The notes under the pieces were generated by a model. It was given only the letters and a program-made list of their open reading frames with translations. It was not told the DNA's origin and ran no database searches. A stretch of DNA of 64,000 nucleotides from Halocaridina rubra (lineage: Eukaryota; Arthropoda; Malacostraca; Decapoda; Atyidae), in the NCBI GenBank assembly GCA_037179515.1, contig JAXCGZ010011639.1, forward strand, positions 21,453-85,452, written 5' to 3'. Below, piece by piece: positions 11,289 through 24,307 of this stretch. The translations under genes were made by a program, and so were the position numbers. Every line of letters starts with the position of its first letter. Within the stretch, counting starts at the first letter, position 1.

Positions 11289-14200
11289 CCAACAGAAATT
11301 TGGTGGAAGCTGTATCAAAAGGAGATGTTGGTGAAGTAGAAAATTCTCTTCAATCAGGGGCTGATATCCAAGCTTCAAGTAGGAAGGGAAACACTGCTCT
11401 TCATTTGGCAGCATTAAATGGTAATGAACAGCTAATTAAAAGCTTGATAAAAAAAGGAGCATCAATAGAAGCAAAGAATTCAAAGAAAGAGAGTCCACTT
11501 TATCTGTCTGCAAGCAGAGGGAAAAATCGTGCAGTTTCTTTACTACTTAAAGCTGGGGCTGACTTCCAATCTTGTGACAGGAATGAAAATACCCCATTAC
11601 ATTGTGCTGCTTTAGAAGGCCATTTAAATGTTGTTAAGTGTTTAATTGATTTTGAGAGAAATGAAAGTTGTGCCCTCTCCCTTAACGAGAGAACATTTAA
11701 ATGCTCAAATGCTAGAAATAAAAATTGTGAAACTCCACTTCACTTAGCAGTATTGAAAGGACATACCAAAATTGTAGAAGAATTGCAAGAAATAGATGCT
11801 GATACTCATGCAAAAAATGTTCAGGGTGATAATTCTCTTCATATTGCTGTCATATCAGGGAATGAAAATATTGTTCACACCCTCTTGAATTTTGAAAGAA
11901 AAAGAAATGATAATGTTATTTCTCTTTTAGATGCTACAAATAATAAACAATTAATACCCCTGCATTTTGCCGCTCAGGCTGGTCACGAAAAAATAGTATC
12001 GATGCTTATAGATGCTGGTAGTAATGTTAATGCTACAGACGAGAATGGAGATACACCTCTCCATTTATCTTCACAAAAAGGTGATAGTCATATAACAGTA
12101 ATCCAGACACTGCTAGATGCTGGAGCAAATAAAGAAAGCATCAACAACAGTGGTGTTACATGTGCTCACATTGCGGCAAGTAGTGGTTATCGTAAAATTG
12201 TACATTTATTGATAAAAGCTGGACTACATCGGAATTGCAGAGACACTGCTGATAGTACTTTGCTACATTATGCAGCAAAATGTGGTAAGCTTTGCATCTT
12301 TAAAGAGCTTTGTAATCAGGAATCTTTGCCTAATGAAAAGGACTCCCGTAATAAAAGTAAGGATCAGAGTGCATCATTAAGTGAATGTAAAGCAGAAGTG
12401 CCAGATATTTTTGACAATACTGATTTGCTTGCTAGGGATAAAAAGAGAAATACGCCATTACATGTAGCGGCCTTAAAAGGGCATCTTGATATTGTAGATT
12501 ATATTTTGGAATATACAAGGGTAGACAGTGCTACGTGTAGTTGCCAGAGCAAGGAGGCATTAATCAATGCAAGAAATAAAAGTGATGAGACCCCACTTCA
12601 CTTGGCTGTAATTAATAAACATACCAAAGTTGTTATATCATTAGTTAAACTAAATGCTGATATTTGTGCCAAAAATAAGTCCGGTAACACTCCTCTCCAT
12701 TTAGCTGCCAAATTAGGATTTGAAGAAATTGCTAAAGTTCTTGTGGGTGCAGTCAAAAGCAGTGATGCATATGAGACAGATCCTCTGAATATAATGAATA
12801 AGAAGCATCAAACAGCTCTTCACTTTGCTGCTCTCATTGGTCATGTGAAAATACTTGATATGTATTTGGATGCTGGTGCTAATATTATTTCAAAAGACGA
12901 GAATGGATTTACACCTCTTCATGTTGCTATTACAGCTGGAAAAGGAAATGTTCTTCAGCAATTCTTGAAATGTATGGAAAAGCGAAATCTAAGTAGCATT
13001 CTTAATGTCACCACAAATACAGGAAAGACACCTTTACATTATGCTGCACATATTGGTCACAAAGAATTACTAAAAATGCTTGTGGATGCTGGTGCTGATA
13101 TTAATATTAAAGATGAAGATGGGTGCACATCTCTCCATGCTGCCGTATCAGTTGAAAAAGAAAATTTTGCACAAAGTCTTCTAAAGTCTGAAGAAAGTAG
13201 AAAAGAAAATCTCATCAAGTTCATTAATGTCACAAATAATGTACAAAATACACATCAGACAATTATTGCTCAAATTGATCTAGATAAAACACTTGAAAAA
13301 TTCGCAGAGGCTCAAGAAACATTTGATATTATACAAAATATACCTCTGTCTTTTGATCATCATATGGGTCATGTAGAATTACCTGTGCATGACGGTGGTG
13401 AAATTATTTCCGAATACAAAGATGGATACATTCCTCTTCATCCTGCTATGCCAGAAAGGCAAACACAGTTTGTTAGAGAGCTTTTAAACTCTGAGAAAAT
13501 GAGAAAAGAAAATCTCCTTAGTTTCCTCAAAACAACACTCATTGGTCATATTGAAATATTTAAAATGCTTATAGATGCTGGTGCTGATGTTAATGCAATA
13601 GATAAGAATGGATATACTCCTCTCCATGTTGCTGTTGCGGCTGGAAAAGCTGATGTTGTACAAGAGCTTTTAAACCTTGAAAGAAGGAAAAATGGTAATA
13701 TTTATGGTCACCTTAGTGCAAAGACTGAAAAACACGCAACCCCTCTTCACATTGCTGCTCATCTTGGTTATGTTAGTATACTTAAAATATTACTGAATGC
13801 TGGTGCAGATGTTTTTAGCAGAGATAGAGATGGTGACACACCATTACATATTGCTACAGCAGCTGGGAAAAAGGATATAGTTCAAGAGCTATTAAATCTT
13901 AAGGAATATGGAAAAGAATTTCTAGTGAAAAGCATTGCATCCACAAATGACATACAAAAAACACCTTTACACACTGCTGCTCATTTCGGTTATATAGATA
14001 TATTTAAAATCCTCTTGGATGCTGGTGCTGATGTTTCTGCAAAGGATAAAGATGGATACACACCTTTTCTTGTTGCAGTGGCTGCTGGAAAAAAAGATAT
14101 TGTTCAAGAACATCTAAATATGAGAGAGGAAACTCTCTATAAACTTGTTAATGCCACAAATAATGCACTAAACACACCTTTGCATTTTTCTGCTTATAAT

Positions 14201-17200
14201 AATGATATCGAAATATTGAAAATGCTTGTGAATCTTGATGCAAATATCATTGCATTTGATAAGAATGGAGCTACACCTCTTCATATTGCTATTGCTGCTG
14301 ACAGTTATGAAGTTGTTCAAGAGCTTTTACAGTTTAAGGAAATTAAAGAGAATCCTACTGAGCTTCTTTCTACCACAGACAATATACAGAAAACACCTTT
14401 GCATTATGCTGCTCATAGAGGTCATTTAAAAACACTTAAATTGCTCTTGGAGGCTGGTGCTGATGTTACTGCAAAAGATGAGGACGGATACACAGCTCTC
14501 CATGTTGCTGTAGCAGCTGAAAAAGATGTTGTTGTACAAGAGCTTGTATCATTTAACAAATATAAAAACGAAAATCTAACTGACTTTATTAATGCAAAAA
14601 ACAATATACAGAAAACACCTCTCCATTTTGCTGCTCATGTTGGTCATGTAGCAATACTTGAGATATTACTGGACAATGGAGCAGATATGATTTCAAAAGA
14701 CAAGGATGGATACACAGCCCTTCATGTAGGTATAGCAGCTGGAAAAGTTGAGGTAATTCAAGAGCTTTTAAAATTTGGAAAGAGAAGAAAAATAAATCTG
14801 GAAGAATTCCTCAATGCAACAAATAACATACAAAAAACACCTCTACATTTTGCTGCACATACTGGGCACACTGAAATACTTTTGAAGCTTTTGGATGCTG
14901 GTAGTAACATCATCGCAGAGGATGAAGATGGCTACACACCTCTACACGTAGCTGTAGCAGTTGGAAAAGTGGATGCCGTTCAAGAGCTCTTGCAGTTTCA
15001 GAAAAAAAGGCATGGGAATTTATGTGATATTCTTAATGTGTCGAATAATGCGCAAAAAACGCCTCTCCATTTTGCTGCTCGAGTTGGTAAAGTACAAATA
15101 TTTGATATGCTAATGGTTGCTGGTGCTGATATTGCTGCAGAAGATAATGATGGATACACACCTCTACATGTTGCTATAGCAGAAAGAAACGAAAATATTT
15201 TCCGAAAGCTTTATGAGTTTGCAAAGAGAAAAAATTTGAATCTCTTAGACTACATTAATGCAACAAATAAGAGACAGGAAACACCTTTGCATTTTGCATC
15301 TTATACTGGTAATGTAAAGATAATAAAACTGCTAGTCCATGCCGGTGCTAATATTACTGCAATAGACAAGGAAGGCAACACACCTCTCCATGTTGCTATA
15401 TCAGCTAAGCAGATTGATGCTGTTCAAGAGCTGTTAAACTTTCGAAAAAATGAGAAAGAATATCTAAATAAACTTCTTACTACCACAAATAATATAAAAA
15501 AGGCACCTCTTCATATTGCTGCTCGCACTGGCAGTGTTAAAGTGTTAAAAATGCTCATAGGTAATGGAGCAGATGCCACTGCAATAGATGAAGATGGATA
15601 CACACCTCTTCATGTTGCAGTAGAAAATAATAATGATGATGTTGTTGATGAGCTTTTGAAGCATCAGGAAAATAAAAATGAAAATTTCAGTGACCTTTTA
15701 GATGTACCTAATAATGCACAAAAAACTTCCCTGCATTTTGCTGCTCATACTGGTAATCTTGATATATTTAAAAGACTTCTGGAAGCAGGTGCTGATATTA
15801 CTGCAATCGACAAGGATGGATTCACACCTCTCCACATTGCTGTAGCAACTGAAAAGGATCATATCGTGCACGAGATTGTGATGTTTGAGAAAATTAAGAG
15901 AGAATCTTGTTGTGATCTAATTAATGCAACAAATAACATCCAAAAGACACCTTTACATTTTGCAGCACATGCTGGCAATGTAAATGTACTTAAATTATTC
16001 TTGAATAATGGTGGTGATATTACTTTAAAAGACAAAGATGGGTACACACCCCTCCATGTTGCTATAGCAAATGGAAGAGAACTTATTGTAAAAGAGCTGG
16101 TATTGTTTGCAGAAAATCAGATTGAAAGATATGATAATTATTTTAATTCCACAAATAATATTCGGAAAACACCCTTGCATTTTGCTGCCCATAAAAATCT
16201 TGTAGAGACGCTGAAGATACTTCTGGAGGCTGATGCTGACATTACTGCAAAAGACGAAGATGGTTACACTCCTCTCCATGTTGCTGTAGCGAATGGCAAT
16301 GAAGATATTGTAAAAGAGCTTATAAAGTTTATGAAAAGTAGGAATAGAAATACAAGGGATGTTTTTAATGTAAAAAATAATATGCGAAAAACACCTCTAC
16401 ATTTTGCTGCTCGTACTGGTAATTTAGACATTCTTAAAGTGCTTTTGGATGCTGGTGTTGATGTTATTGCCAAGGATAAGGATGGATATACAGCTCTCCA
16501 TGTTGCTATTGCATCTGAAAAAGATAAGGTTATTCAAGAGCTTCTTAACTTTGAGAAAATAAAGCAAGACTATATTGCTGACCTTCTGGTGGCTAAAAAT
16601 AATATAGGAAAAACAGTATTGCATTTTGCTTGCCATGTTGGTCATCTAGAAGTTCTAAAAGTACTTTTGGGTTCCGGTGCTGATATTTTAGCAAAAGATA
16701 AAGATGGATATACACCTCTGCATGTTGCTATTGCAGCTGGAAAAGAAGATATTGTTTATGAGCTTATCCAATTTGGGAAGGCTACGAAACGTAATACTGC
16801 TGACTCTATTAATGCATCTAATAATATGAGAAAAACACCTCTACACTTTGCAGCACATACCGGCCATTTGAGAATATCTGAAATGCTATTGGATGCTGGT
16901 GCTGTTATTACTGCAAAAGATAAGGATGGATACACGCCTCTTCACGTTGCAATAGCAGCTGAAAAAGAAGATATCGTCCGTAAGCTAATGCAGTTTATCA
17001 AAAATAGAAAAGAAAACCTCCATAGCCTTCTTAATGCCAGAAACAAAATACAAAAAACGCCGCTACATTTTGCCGTGCACACAGGCAATATGGCAATACT
17101 TAAACTTCTTTTGGATGCTGGTGCCAATATTTTTGCAAAAGATGCAGATGGATTCACACCTCTTCATGTTGCTATAGCGGTTGAAAAGGATGCTGTTGTT

Positions 17201-20047
17201 CAAGAGCTTTTAGAAGTTAATAAATATAGAAATCATAATATTACTGACATTATTAATGCAACAAATAAAATAAGAAAAACACCTTTACATTTTGCAGCAC
17301 ATACAGGTCATATTGGAATATTTAAAAGACTTGTGGATGCAGGTTCAAATATCACTGCCAAAGATGAGGATGGATTTACACCTTTGCATGTTGCAGCAAA
17401 TGTTGGAAATGAAAAAATTATTCAAGAACTCTTAGAGACTAAAGAATATAATGAAATGATTAATGCTGAAGATAATAAAAGAAGAACGCCCCTTCATTAT
17501 GCTGCTCATATGGGTCATTCAGCAATACTAATAAGTCTGTTGAATGCTGGTGCTGATGTTAATGCAAAAGACAAAAGTGGAAACACTCCCCTCCATGATG
17601 CTGTAGTTGCTGGAAAAGACCACATTATTCAGGAGCTTCAGAAATATGTTGAACAGAGAAAAGGAGAACTTGTCAAGTTTCTGAATGCCACAAATGAGAA
17701 AAATGCAACACCTCTTCACATTGCAGCTTGTATTGGTGATGTTAAAATTTTTAGAATTCTTATGAACGCTGGTGCAAATATCAGGGCAAAAGACAAGGAT
17801 GGTGATACACCTCTCCATGTAGGTATAGCATTTGGTAAATATGGCATATTTAAAGAGATTTTAAGGTATATTGAAAGTAATAATGAAGTTTTATATCTTC
17901 TTAATGCAAAAAACAGTGTTCTAAAAACACCATTACATCTTGCTGTTCATATTGGTCATGTAGGCATTCTAAATATCCTCTTAAAGGCTGGTGCTGAAAC
18001 AAGTACAAAGGATGGAGTTGGACATACGCTTCTCCACATTGCTGTAACAGCCAAAAAAATTAATGTTATGCAAGAGTTACTAAAGTTTCAAAAGAAAAGA
18101 AATAAAATTCTGATTAACTTCGTTAATGAAACTAACAGTATTCAAAGAACACCCCTCCATTATGCTGCTCATATTGGTTCAATACCAATGTTTAAATTGC
18201 TTATAGATGTTGATGCTGATATTAAAGCAAAGAGTGAAGATGGATGCACACCACTTCACTATGCTGTACTTGCTGGAAAAAATAAAGTTGTCCAAGAGAT
18301 TGTAAATTTGGGAAAAAAGAGTAACATTCTTGACAATATTTGCAATGTTACTAACAATTTTCATAAAACACCTCTGCATATTGCTGCTCATACTGGTCAT
18401 GTTGGAATTCTTAAAATACTTGTAGAGTCTGGAGCTAATGTTTTAGCAAAAGATGAGAATGGATGTACGCCTCTCCATGTTGCTGTAGCAGATGGCAAAA
18501 AACGTTTTGTTCAAGAGCTTTTACAGCAAGTGAAAAGAGAAACTAGCATACAAGCAAATCTTCTTAATGCTTCTAATTATAATGATGGAACACTTCTGCA
18601 CACTGCTGCTCGCACTGGCCATTCTGGAATAATGAAACTCCTTGTGGATGCTGGTGCTGATATTAACGCTAAAAATCAAGATGGAAATACACCTCTCCAT
18701 TTATCAGCATGGTATGGAAATAGCCATTTAAATGTTATTAAGTTACTTCTTACTGCTGGAGCAAGTATGGAAGTAACTAATCTGAATGGATTGACAAGTC
18801 CTCATATTGCAGCTGAAAATAGTCATTCCATGACTGTAAAAGTGTTTGTAGAAGCTGGTTTTAATGTTAACTGCAAAGATGCTTTTGATAGAACCATCTT
18901 TCATTATGCAGCAGGTAATGGTCAGCTGTCTGTCATAAAGGATGCATTTGATAATGTAAAGAATTCTGCATTCAGTGGTGTTTTTAATACAAATGAACAC
19001 CTGCTTGCTAAGGATAAGTCTGGAAACACTCTATTGCACTTGGCTGCATTTGAAGGTCATTTAGAGATTGTTCGTTACATTCTTGAATGTAATGGAAATC
19101 TTGCTGTAGTAGCTGCTGTAAATAAAGATACCGATACCCCTCTTCATTTAGCTGCTCGGAGTGGACATGGTGAAGTGGTTGTGGCATTATTGGAAGCTAA
19201 TTCAAATAAATGTGCCAAAAACAAGTGGGGTTATACACCTCTCCATGTTGCTGCACTCTATGGAAAAGATAGTGTTATTCAAGAACTGCTAAGATTTAGA
19301 AATCAAGAAAATAAGCAGGACTCCATATATAATGGGCATCGAACACCTCTTCATCTTGCTGCTCATGGTGGTTTTGGGATCATAGTTCAAATGCTTATTG
19401 ATGCTGATGCTTATGTTGATGCAAGAGACATGGATGGAAACACTCCTCTTCATTTAGCATCACAACAAGGCGAAAGTCATTTACCTGTTATTAAGCTGTT
19501 ATTTACTGCTGGTGCAAATATAGACCTCGCCAATCATACTGGAGTGACATGTGCTCATTTCGCAGCTCTGAATGGATATAACTCAATAGTGAAATTTGCA
19601 TTAGAAAATGGTTTCCATGTCGATTGTGGAGGCCCTTCTGGTAATACTTTGCTGCACTGCGCATCTCAAGAGGGGCATTCACAGACCGTGAATCTTTTAA
19701 TCTCTAAAGGAGCGAAGCTTAATGTTTATAATAGCTACAAAATCACTCCAGTTATTTATGCTGCACATTTTGGGTACTCTGACATTGTTGAAATGTTACT
19801 TGTAGCTGGAGCAAGTCCTGAAAATGAAAACAAATCTGTTTTGCACACTGCAGCAATGAACAACAGATTTGGTACTTGTCAGTCATTACTCACGAAATTT
19901 CCCGAGAAAATACTCTCAACTAGCAAATATAAAGGCTTCTCTGCAGATGATTTTGCTGATAATGTTGGCAGTATCCATTTGACATGGTGGCTTCGTAAAC
20001 AACCTAATAATACATCAAAAAAGAAATATGTACATGTTGAACAACTG
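11289..20047 (+). CDS. Giant ankyrin-repeat exon (about 2,919 codons)
   Basis: One uninterrupted 8,759-bp exon. It starts after the acceptor at 11287-11288 (phase 1) and ends before the strong donor GTAAGT at 20048 (phase 0). Nearly every ~33-41 residues shows the ankyrin signature (G-x-TPLH-x-AA-x-x-GH, then a LLxAGAD hairpin), roughly 70-80 repeats in all. Three zones are visible: irregular repeats at 11289-12790; a regular array of two-ankyrin modules at 12790-18680; and irregular repeats at 18680-19950 that resemble the first zone. One module near 13250-13560 is badly degraded (TPLH motifs lost, extra residues). The last ~40 residues (after 19930) are a non-ankyrin, basic linker. No signal peptide or membrane segment is seen, so a cytosolic protein is likely. 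Ankyrin repeats bind proteins; the ligand here is unknown. The product is not alpha-latrotoxin-like, because its C-terminus is an enzyme domain. Confidence 0.9.
12790..18680 (+). repeat. 222-bp coding tandem array: about 27 two-ankyrin modules of 74 residues
   Basis: Each module reads approximately NATNNIQKTPLHFAAHTGH, then xxILKxLLDAGAD, then KDKDGYTPLHVAIAAGK, then xxxVQELLxF and a charged stretch of about 8-12 residues before the next NATNN. The unit is a ~33-residue ankyrin followed by a ~41-residue ankyrin with an extended, lysine/glutamate-rich second helix. One clean unit (14599-14820) counts to 74 residues. Modules begin near 12790 and the last starts near 18566. The DNA copies are diverged at many positions, so the array is not a fresh duplication, but the period is well kept. 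Confidence 0.88.
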
Positions 20048-20318
20048 GTAAGTTTATTTTATATTATTATCTATTTATGAAATATTGGCTTGGGTACATA
20101 ACATAAGTTCTGCTTTGTAGGCCTATATTAGTTGCTTTTTTTTATCAGTGAACTATATTACCTGAAATTATTCCTAATTTCACATCATGTAATGAACTTA
20201 CAGTCTTTTATTATAAGATTTGCATAATATTTACCTGTAGCATATGCATATGATTTCAGGACTGAAAAATATTACATATCATGCATTTCACACTAAAAAT
20301 TTGTAATATGACTTTCAG
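20048..20318 (+). other. Intron 1 of the visible gene
   Basis: A 271-bp AT-rich phase-0 intron. The donor is GTAAGT at 20048 and the acceptor is TTTCAG ending at 20318. The reading frame closes within about 30 bp of the donor. No embedded element is seen. Confidence 0.85.
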
Positions 20319-20573
20319 GACATGTGTAGGAAACACTATGAGCATTGTGGTTTCAGTCTCATCAAGAGTGCCACAAAAGGAAACACTAACCTCATAAAAA
20401 ATATTGAGAAAGGTGTATATGATATGCATTTTATGGATAAAGCAGGCAACACAGTACTTCAAGTAGCATACAAGAACAACAAGATGCAAATTGCACAAAA
20501 CCTGATTGATTTAGGAGCTTTACCTATTGCACGTAATCACAAGAATCAAGTTGTCAGTGAAATTAAGATTGAG
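20319..20573 (+). CDS. Small exon: ankyrin-like linker
   Basis: An 85-codon phase 0-0 exon between acceptor TTTCAG (20313-20318) and donor GTAAAA (20574). The protein has an N-terminal Cys/His-containing helix and then one recognisable ankyrin repeat (around residues 45-75: DKAGNTVLQVAYKNNKM followed by LIDLGALPIA). Its frame matches the giant exon upstream and the next exon downstream. The exon is a multiple of three, so skipping it would keep the frame. Confidence 0.85.
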
Positions 20574-21040
20574 GTAAAATGTGTATTATGTTTTAGTGTT
20601 GTAGAATGAGAGGTGCTACAAATGTGGCCTTGTTAGAGAACTCTTCCACGACACTTTTTACGTAAATGCTAACTTATTCACATCCACAAGCAGCTGTGAA
20701 GAAGATAAACAGGCATTACGTATATTCATAAAGTTTTGGCAGCTCTGCTTATTGGGCCTCAGGCCAGAAGATCCTCACCCAGTTACCCTGTGGTTGACCC
20801 ATGCAGTTTGGTGGGGGAGAAATTGTGAAGTCTCTTTATTCTAGGAAAATTATTTATAATAATGAGTCTCCCACTGAAGTATCTATGATTCAGTAATGTA
20901 ATCTAATACAAAATTTTCTTATTATTTTAGTTTATCAATTTGGATACACATAATTTATTTATAAGCCTCTTTAGTCATTCTTAAAATATTAATCATAATG
21001 CCTCTTTTATTTTATTAGGCAAATTTTACATATTTTTCAG
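20574..21040 (+). other. Intron 2 of the visible gene
   Basis: A 467-bp phase-0 intron, donor GTAAAA and acceptor ATTTTTCAG at 21032-21040. It is AT-rich. I recognise no gene or mobile element in it. Confidence 0.8.
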
Positions 21041-21709
21041 CCTTTGGATAAGAGAATAGCTTCGCATCTTTATGCAGTTCTTCTCAACATTATTTCTCAA
21101 ACAAGTGCCCTGGAGATTCCAGATAACATAATTACACAAGAAGTTACAAAGTCTGGAAGCCATGAAGACATAGATTATCTTAATATGGAATTACCTTCTG
21201 CAGAAAAAGCAGAAATGAAAATATCACTTTTTGACAGATTATCCTTGGAGCTTGAATTAGAAACTGTGAGAATGAAATCAAAACTCTTATCATTAGTTGT
21301 ACCACTGCATCCTCTCGGAAGCAGAAAGAACTCTTTTCTACAAGAAACTGAAAAGAATGTCAAAATGGAAAAAGATAGACTTATGACAAAGTTATTATCA
21401 TTAGGAGTGCCACTGGATACTCTAGGTAAAAACGCAAGATCTTCTACAGATAAAAATATACAAGAGCTCAAATTAGAAGCCATTAAAATTGTGAGCAAAA
21501 TTTTGTCATCAGGTGTGTCCTTGGATCCTATCGGAAGCAATGAAAGACGTCTTTTACCACTTGCTATAACAACAAACAATAGGACATTACTCCCCATGCT
21601 ACTGGCTGCTGGTGCACCTTTAACTACAACTGTCTCTGGTATGGGATTATTGCAGTTAGCTTGGTTCACTCCAGACATAACCATATGGGTTGGCATGGTT
21701 GTCACTAGG
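21041..21709 (+). CDS. Exon with a 36-residue internal repeat
   Basis: A 223-codon phase 0-0 exon, ending at donor GTAAGT (21710). Residues ~84-170 hold an internal repeat with an exact 36-residue period: SKLLSLVVPLHPLG, TKLLSLGVPLDTLG and SKILSSGVSLDPIG, each separated by a charged helix. The units are ankyrin-sized and the last runs into a clearer ankyrin motif (RLLPLAITTNNRTLLPMLLAAGAP). I read them as ankyrins that have lost the TPLH signature. The first ~80 residues are not recognised. The frame fits both flanking exons. Confidence 0.83.
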
Positions 21710-22111
21710 GTAAGTTTCCATAATTTTATCTCTTCCTTTGAATGTTGTAAGTTTCTTCAACCGTTGTATGGACCATGGAATTTCTTGCCACTGTAAAGTA
21801 CAGTACTCTTGGATCATTTCCATTATTTGCTTAGCATATCTTCAAAATCAATACATGTTTTATAATTAATCTTTTCTTGTATCTTGCATCAGTATACTCA
21901 TGCATACTACTTGAATTAATAATTGTATTTGACCTCAAGAGAAGCTATATAAAATAATTTATTGGTTTTATATATTTGCAACATATTATAAAAATCACCT
22001 TCTGGTAAATATACTGCAGAGTTGTTCTGGAATTTAAGGGTATTTAGCACTAAATATGAGTAATTGTTTATTATCTCTGTGCTCTGGTCTTACTTGTGAA
22101 CCCTATTTTAG
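21710..22111 (+). other. Intron 3 of the visible gene
   Basis: A 402-bp AT-rich phase-0 intron, donor GTAAGT and acceptor TATTTTAG at 22104-22111. No embedded feature is seen. Confidence 0.8.
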
Positions 22112-22528
22112 GCCTTTTCTCATCGACTGAAAGTAGAGCAAGATATCATTAAAGAATACAAAACTTTGCATCCCTCTGCTCGCAAAGCCTGTGATGACCT
22201 CTCCAAGTGTATCATCAGATTACTAAAAGCTCTTTCTGGTGAAAAACCACATCAAGCTTCATTCAAGTGCCCAGAGAGTTCATCTTTGGGAGATCTGTTA
22301 TCAATTGCTTGTAAGGCAGATGCCACTCTGTTAGCATGGTATATATGGTATGCTGGTGGATGCCTCTATGAGCGATTTTCAGGCTACTCTCCCCTAGAAG
22401 CTGCTCTAAGTGAAAGGAAAATATACACTGCCACACGCTTAGTTCTTGATATGAAAGCTAACCCATTTGTAAAAGGAACTGATGGTAAAATGCCAATAGA
22501 TGACTTTTCTGATGGTCAACTTCTAGAG
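22112..22528 (+). CDS. Small exon with degenerate ankyrin repeats
   Basis: A 139-codon phase 0-0 exon ending at donor GTATGT (22529). The N-terminal ~50 residues are helical and charged (LKVEQDIIKEYKTLHPSARK). The rest carries two weak ankyrin repeats: GDLLSIACKADATLLAWYIW, then GYSPLEAALSERKIYTATRL with a hairpin and DGKMPIDDF. The next coding sequence in frame is 8.85 kb downstream at 31378. Confidence 0.83.
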
Positions 22529-22789
22529 GTATGTGAAACTTTGTCTTTCTGACATTGATAAGATATGGTTAATGTATAATAATATTTTTGGATTAGTTTC
22601 TACTTTTACATGAATGAGTATAAATACTATCCTAGCACATGCTATCTTCATTGTGGAACCAAATTTATACAGCCCAAGCCAAGCAAAATATTTGCATGGT
22701 GTATGTTAATGGCACCTTTCCAGGTGGAGTATTGGTATTTGTGAAATACAGGTGAAGTATTGCTAGTTGTGAAATACACTATCATATTT

Positions 22790-23395
22790 GCCAGCTTTGG
22801 GAGAGGTCACTTTATCAACCAGTCCACAAGCTGCAAATCTTTATACAGCACCTTTGCAACAATGCTGCTTGACATGTGTTACGCACCATCACAAATGGGG
22901 GAGGGCAGTAACTTGGCAACTCATCAGAGCTGTGATTGAAGTAGATCAGATAAGAAACAAGAAAGAGATCATACCTTCTGCCGAAGTGAGAGACAATTGA
23001 GATTAGAATAGGAGCATCATTAATGATTCTGATGGCCTTAGATTCAACTCAATCAAGGAGATAAGTCTAAAAAGAAGCACCCCAGATGTGAGAGTAGTAG
23101 TTTTAGCAGGGACAGATAACACCTTTATATAGTTGTAGCATTTGTGATGAGGGAGAGTAATGACGATAGTGAAACAGCACTCCAAATTTAATAGATGCAG
23201 CTTCAGCAATTTGAATGGTGAGATTCTTCAAGACATGTTAGAGGCTATTTGAACTCATAATATGTAAATAACATTGAGAAGATATTTTTTTTTCATTAGC
23301 AGTAAGGCTATCACGAGGAGAAGAAGATGCAGAAATAGCTAGAACTGTGTCTTGAGGCAATACAATTACTAAATTTTAGGTGTGTTAGGATATGC
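22790..23395 (-). mobile_element. Jockey-like LINE fragment in the large intron
   Basis: Matches 24630-25200 of the intronic LINE in the same orientation (landmarks such as CCACAAGC, ATTAATGATTCTGATGGCCTTA and CCCCAGATGTG), with many substitutions and no tail. It covers the C-terminal part of the polymerase. Confidence 0.7.
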
Positions 23396-23484
23396 ACTGT
23401 AATTAGTTAGAATTGGCTGGAGAAAATAGAACTAACCAGTCAATATATACCTGGCTTACTGTATATATTATCACACTATCACTA

Positions 23485-23799
<315 letters not shown>

Positions 23800-24027
23800 C
23801 GGCATTAGAAATAGGGTTAGGGTTATGTTAGTAAGGGTAGGATATTGGAAAATGATAGGAAATATGTAGGAAATGCCTGGAGCTATTTGCATGTGTCATC
23901 GGACATCTCTCACTCTTTTACTCACTAGAATTAGATTAGAATAAGAATAATGCTTCTCAACAAAATACGTAAGGTAGAACTTAACTTTGAATTAGTATAT
24001 GCTATGTACAATATTAACACTACATTA

Positions 24028-24298
24028 CACAGGGGGTCTTCGATTTACCCTGTCCTCGACTTGTGATACACTCTCCTCTCGAAATAATGCGAGGATAGAT
24101 TCTCAAAAGGCTCGCGTAATATAAAATTTGCGTAATTTAAATGGTCAATTCCATAAGGAATAATGGTAATAGGCATAGATACATTCCTCAACCATACATA
24201 AGCACACTATGCCAAAGATATAAGATAAGTAAAACATATTTTACAAGTGCATAACAAAACTAAAATACCTGTACTTATGTATATTAAAATACCTATAG
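24028..24298. repeat. Interspersed repeat related to the hairpin element at 60.3-60.7 kb
   Basis: The block containing GCGTAAT, AAGGAATAATGGTAATAGGC and GAGGATAGATTCTC resembles 60560-60660. A related stretch lies beyond the LINE at about 27785-28110 (CGCATTATTCCAAATTAG resembles the reverse of 60690-60710), so the LINE may have landed inside one such element. Confidence 0.5.
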
Positions 24299-24307
24299 TG
24301 TACAGTA

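Noticed and set aside
14235..19000. Several open frames on both strands inside the giant ankyrin exon (for example 17528-17818 on the minus strand)
   Set aside because: They are shadows of the repeated coding sequence; their hydrophobic, repeat-derived translations have no family motif and all lie opposite or out of frame to the ankyrin frame.
11289..20047. The ankyrin array as a latrotoxin-like protein
   Set aside because: Latrotoxins also carry many ankyrins, but there is no toxin N-terminal region, signal or processing pattern visible, and the gene continues into a nucleotidyltransferase.
11289..20047. The ankyrin exon as a bacterial or symbiont gene
   Set aside because: It has proper spliceosomal donor and acceptor sites and joins in phase to four further exons surrounded by animal transposons.
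21175..21705. 176-residue open frame on the minus strand opposite the 36-residue-repeat exon
   Set aside because: It is antisense to an exon whose frame and splice sites fit the gene model; its serine/leucine repeats mirror the sense repeats.
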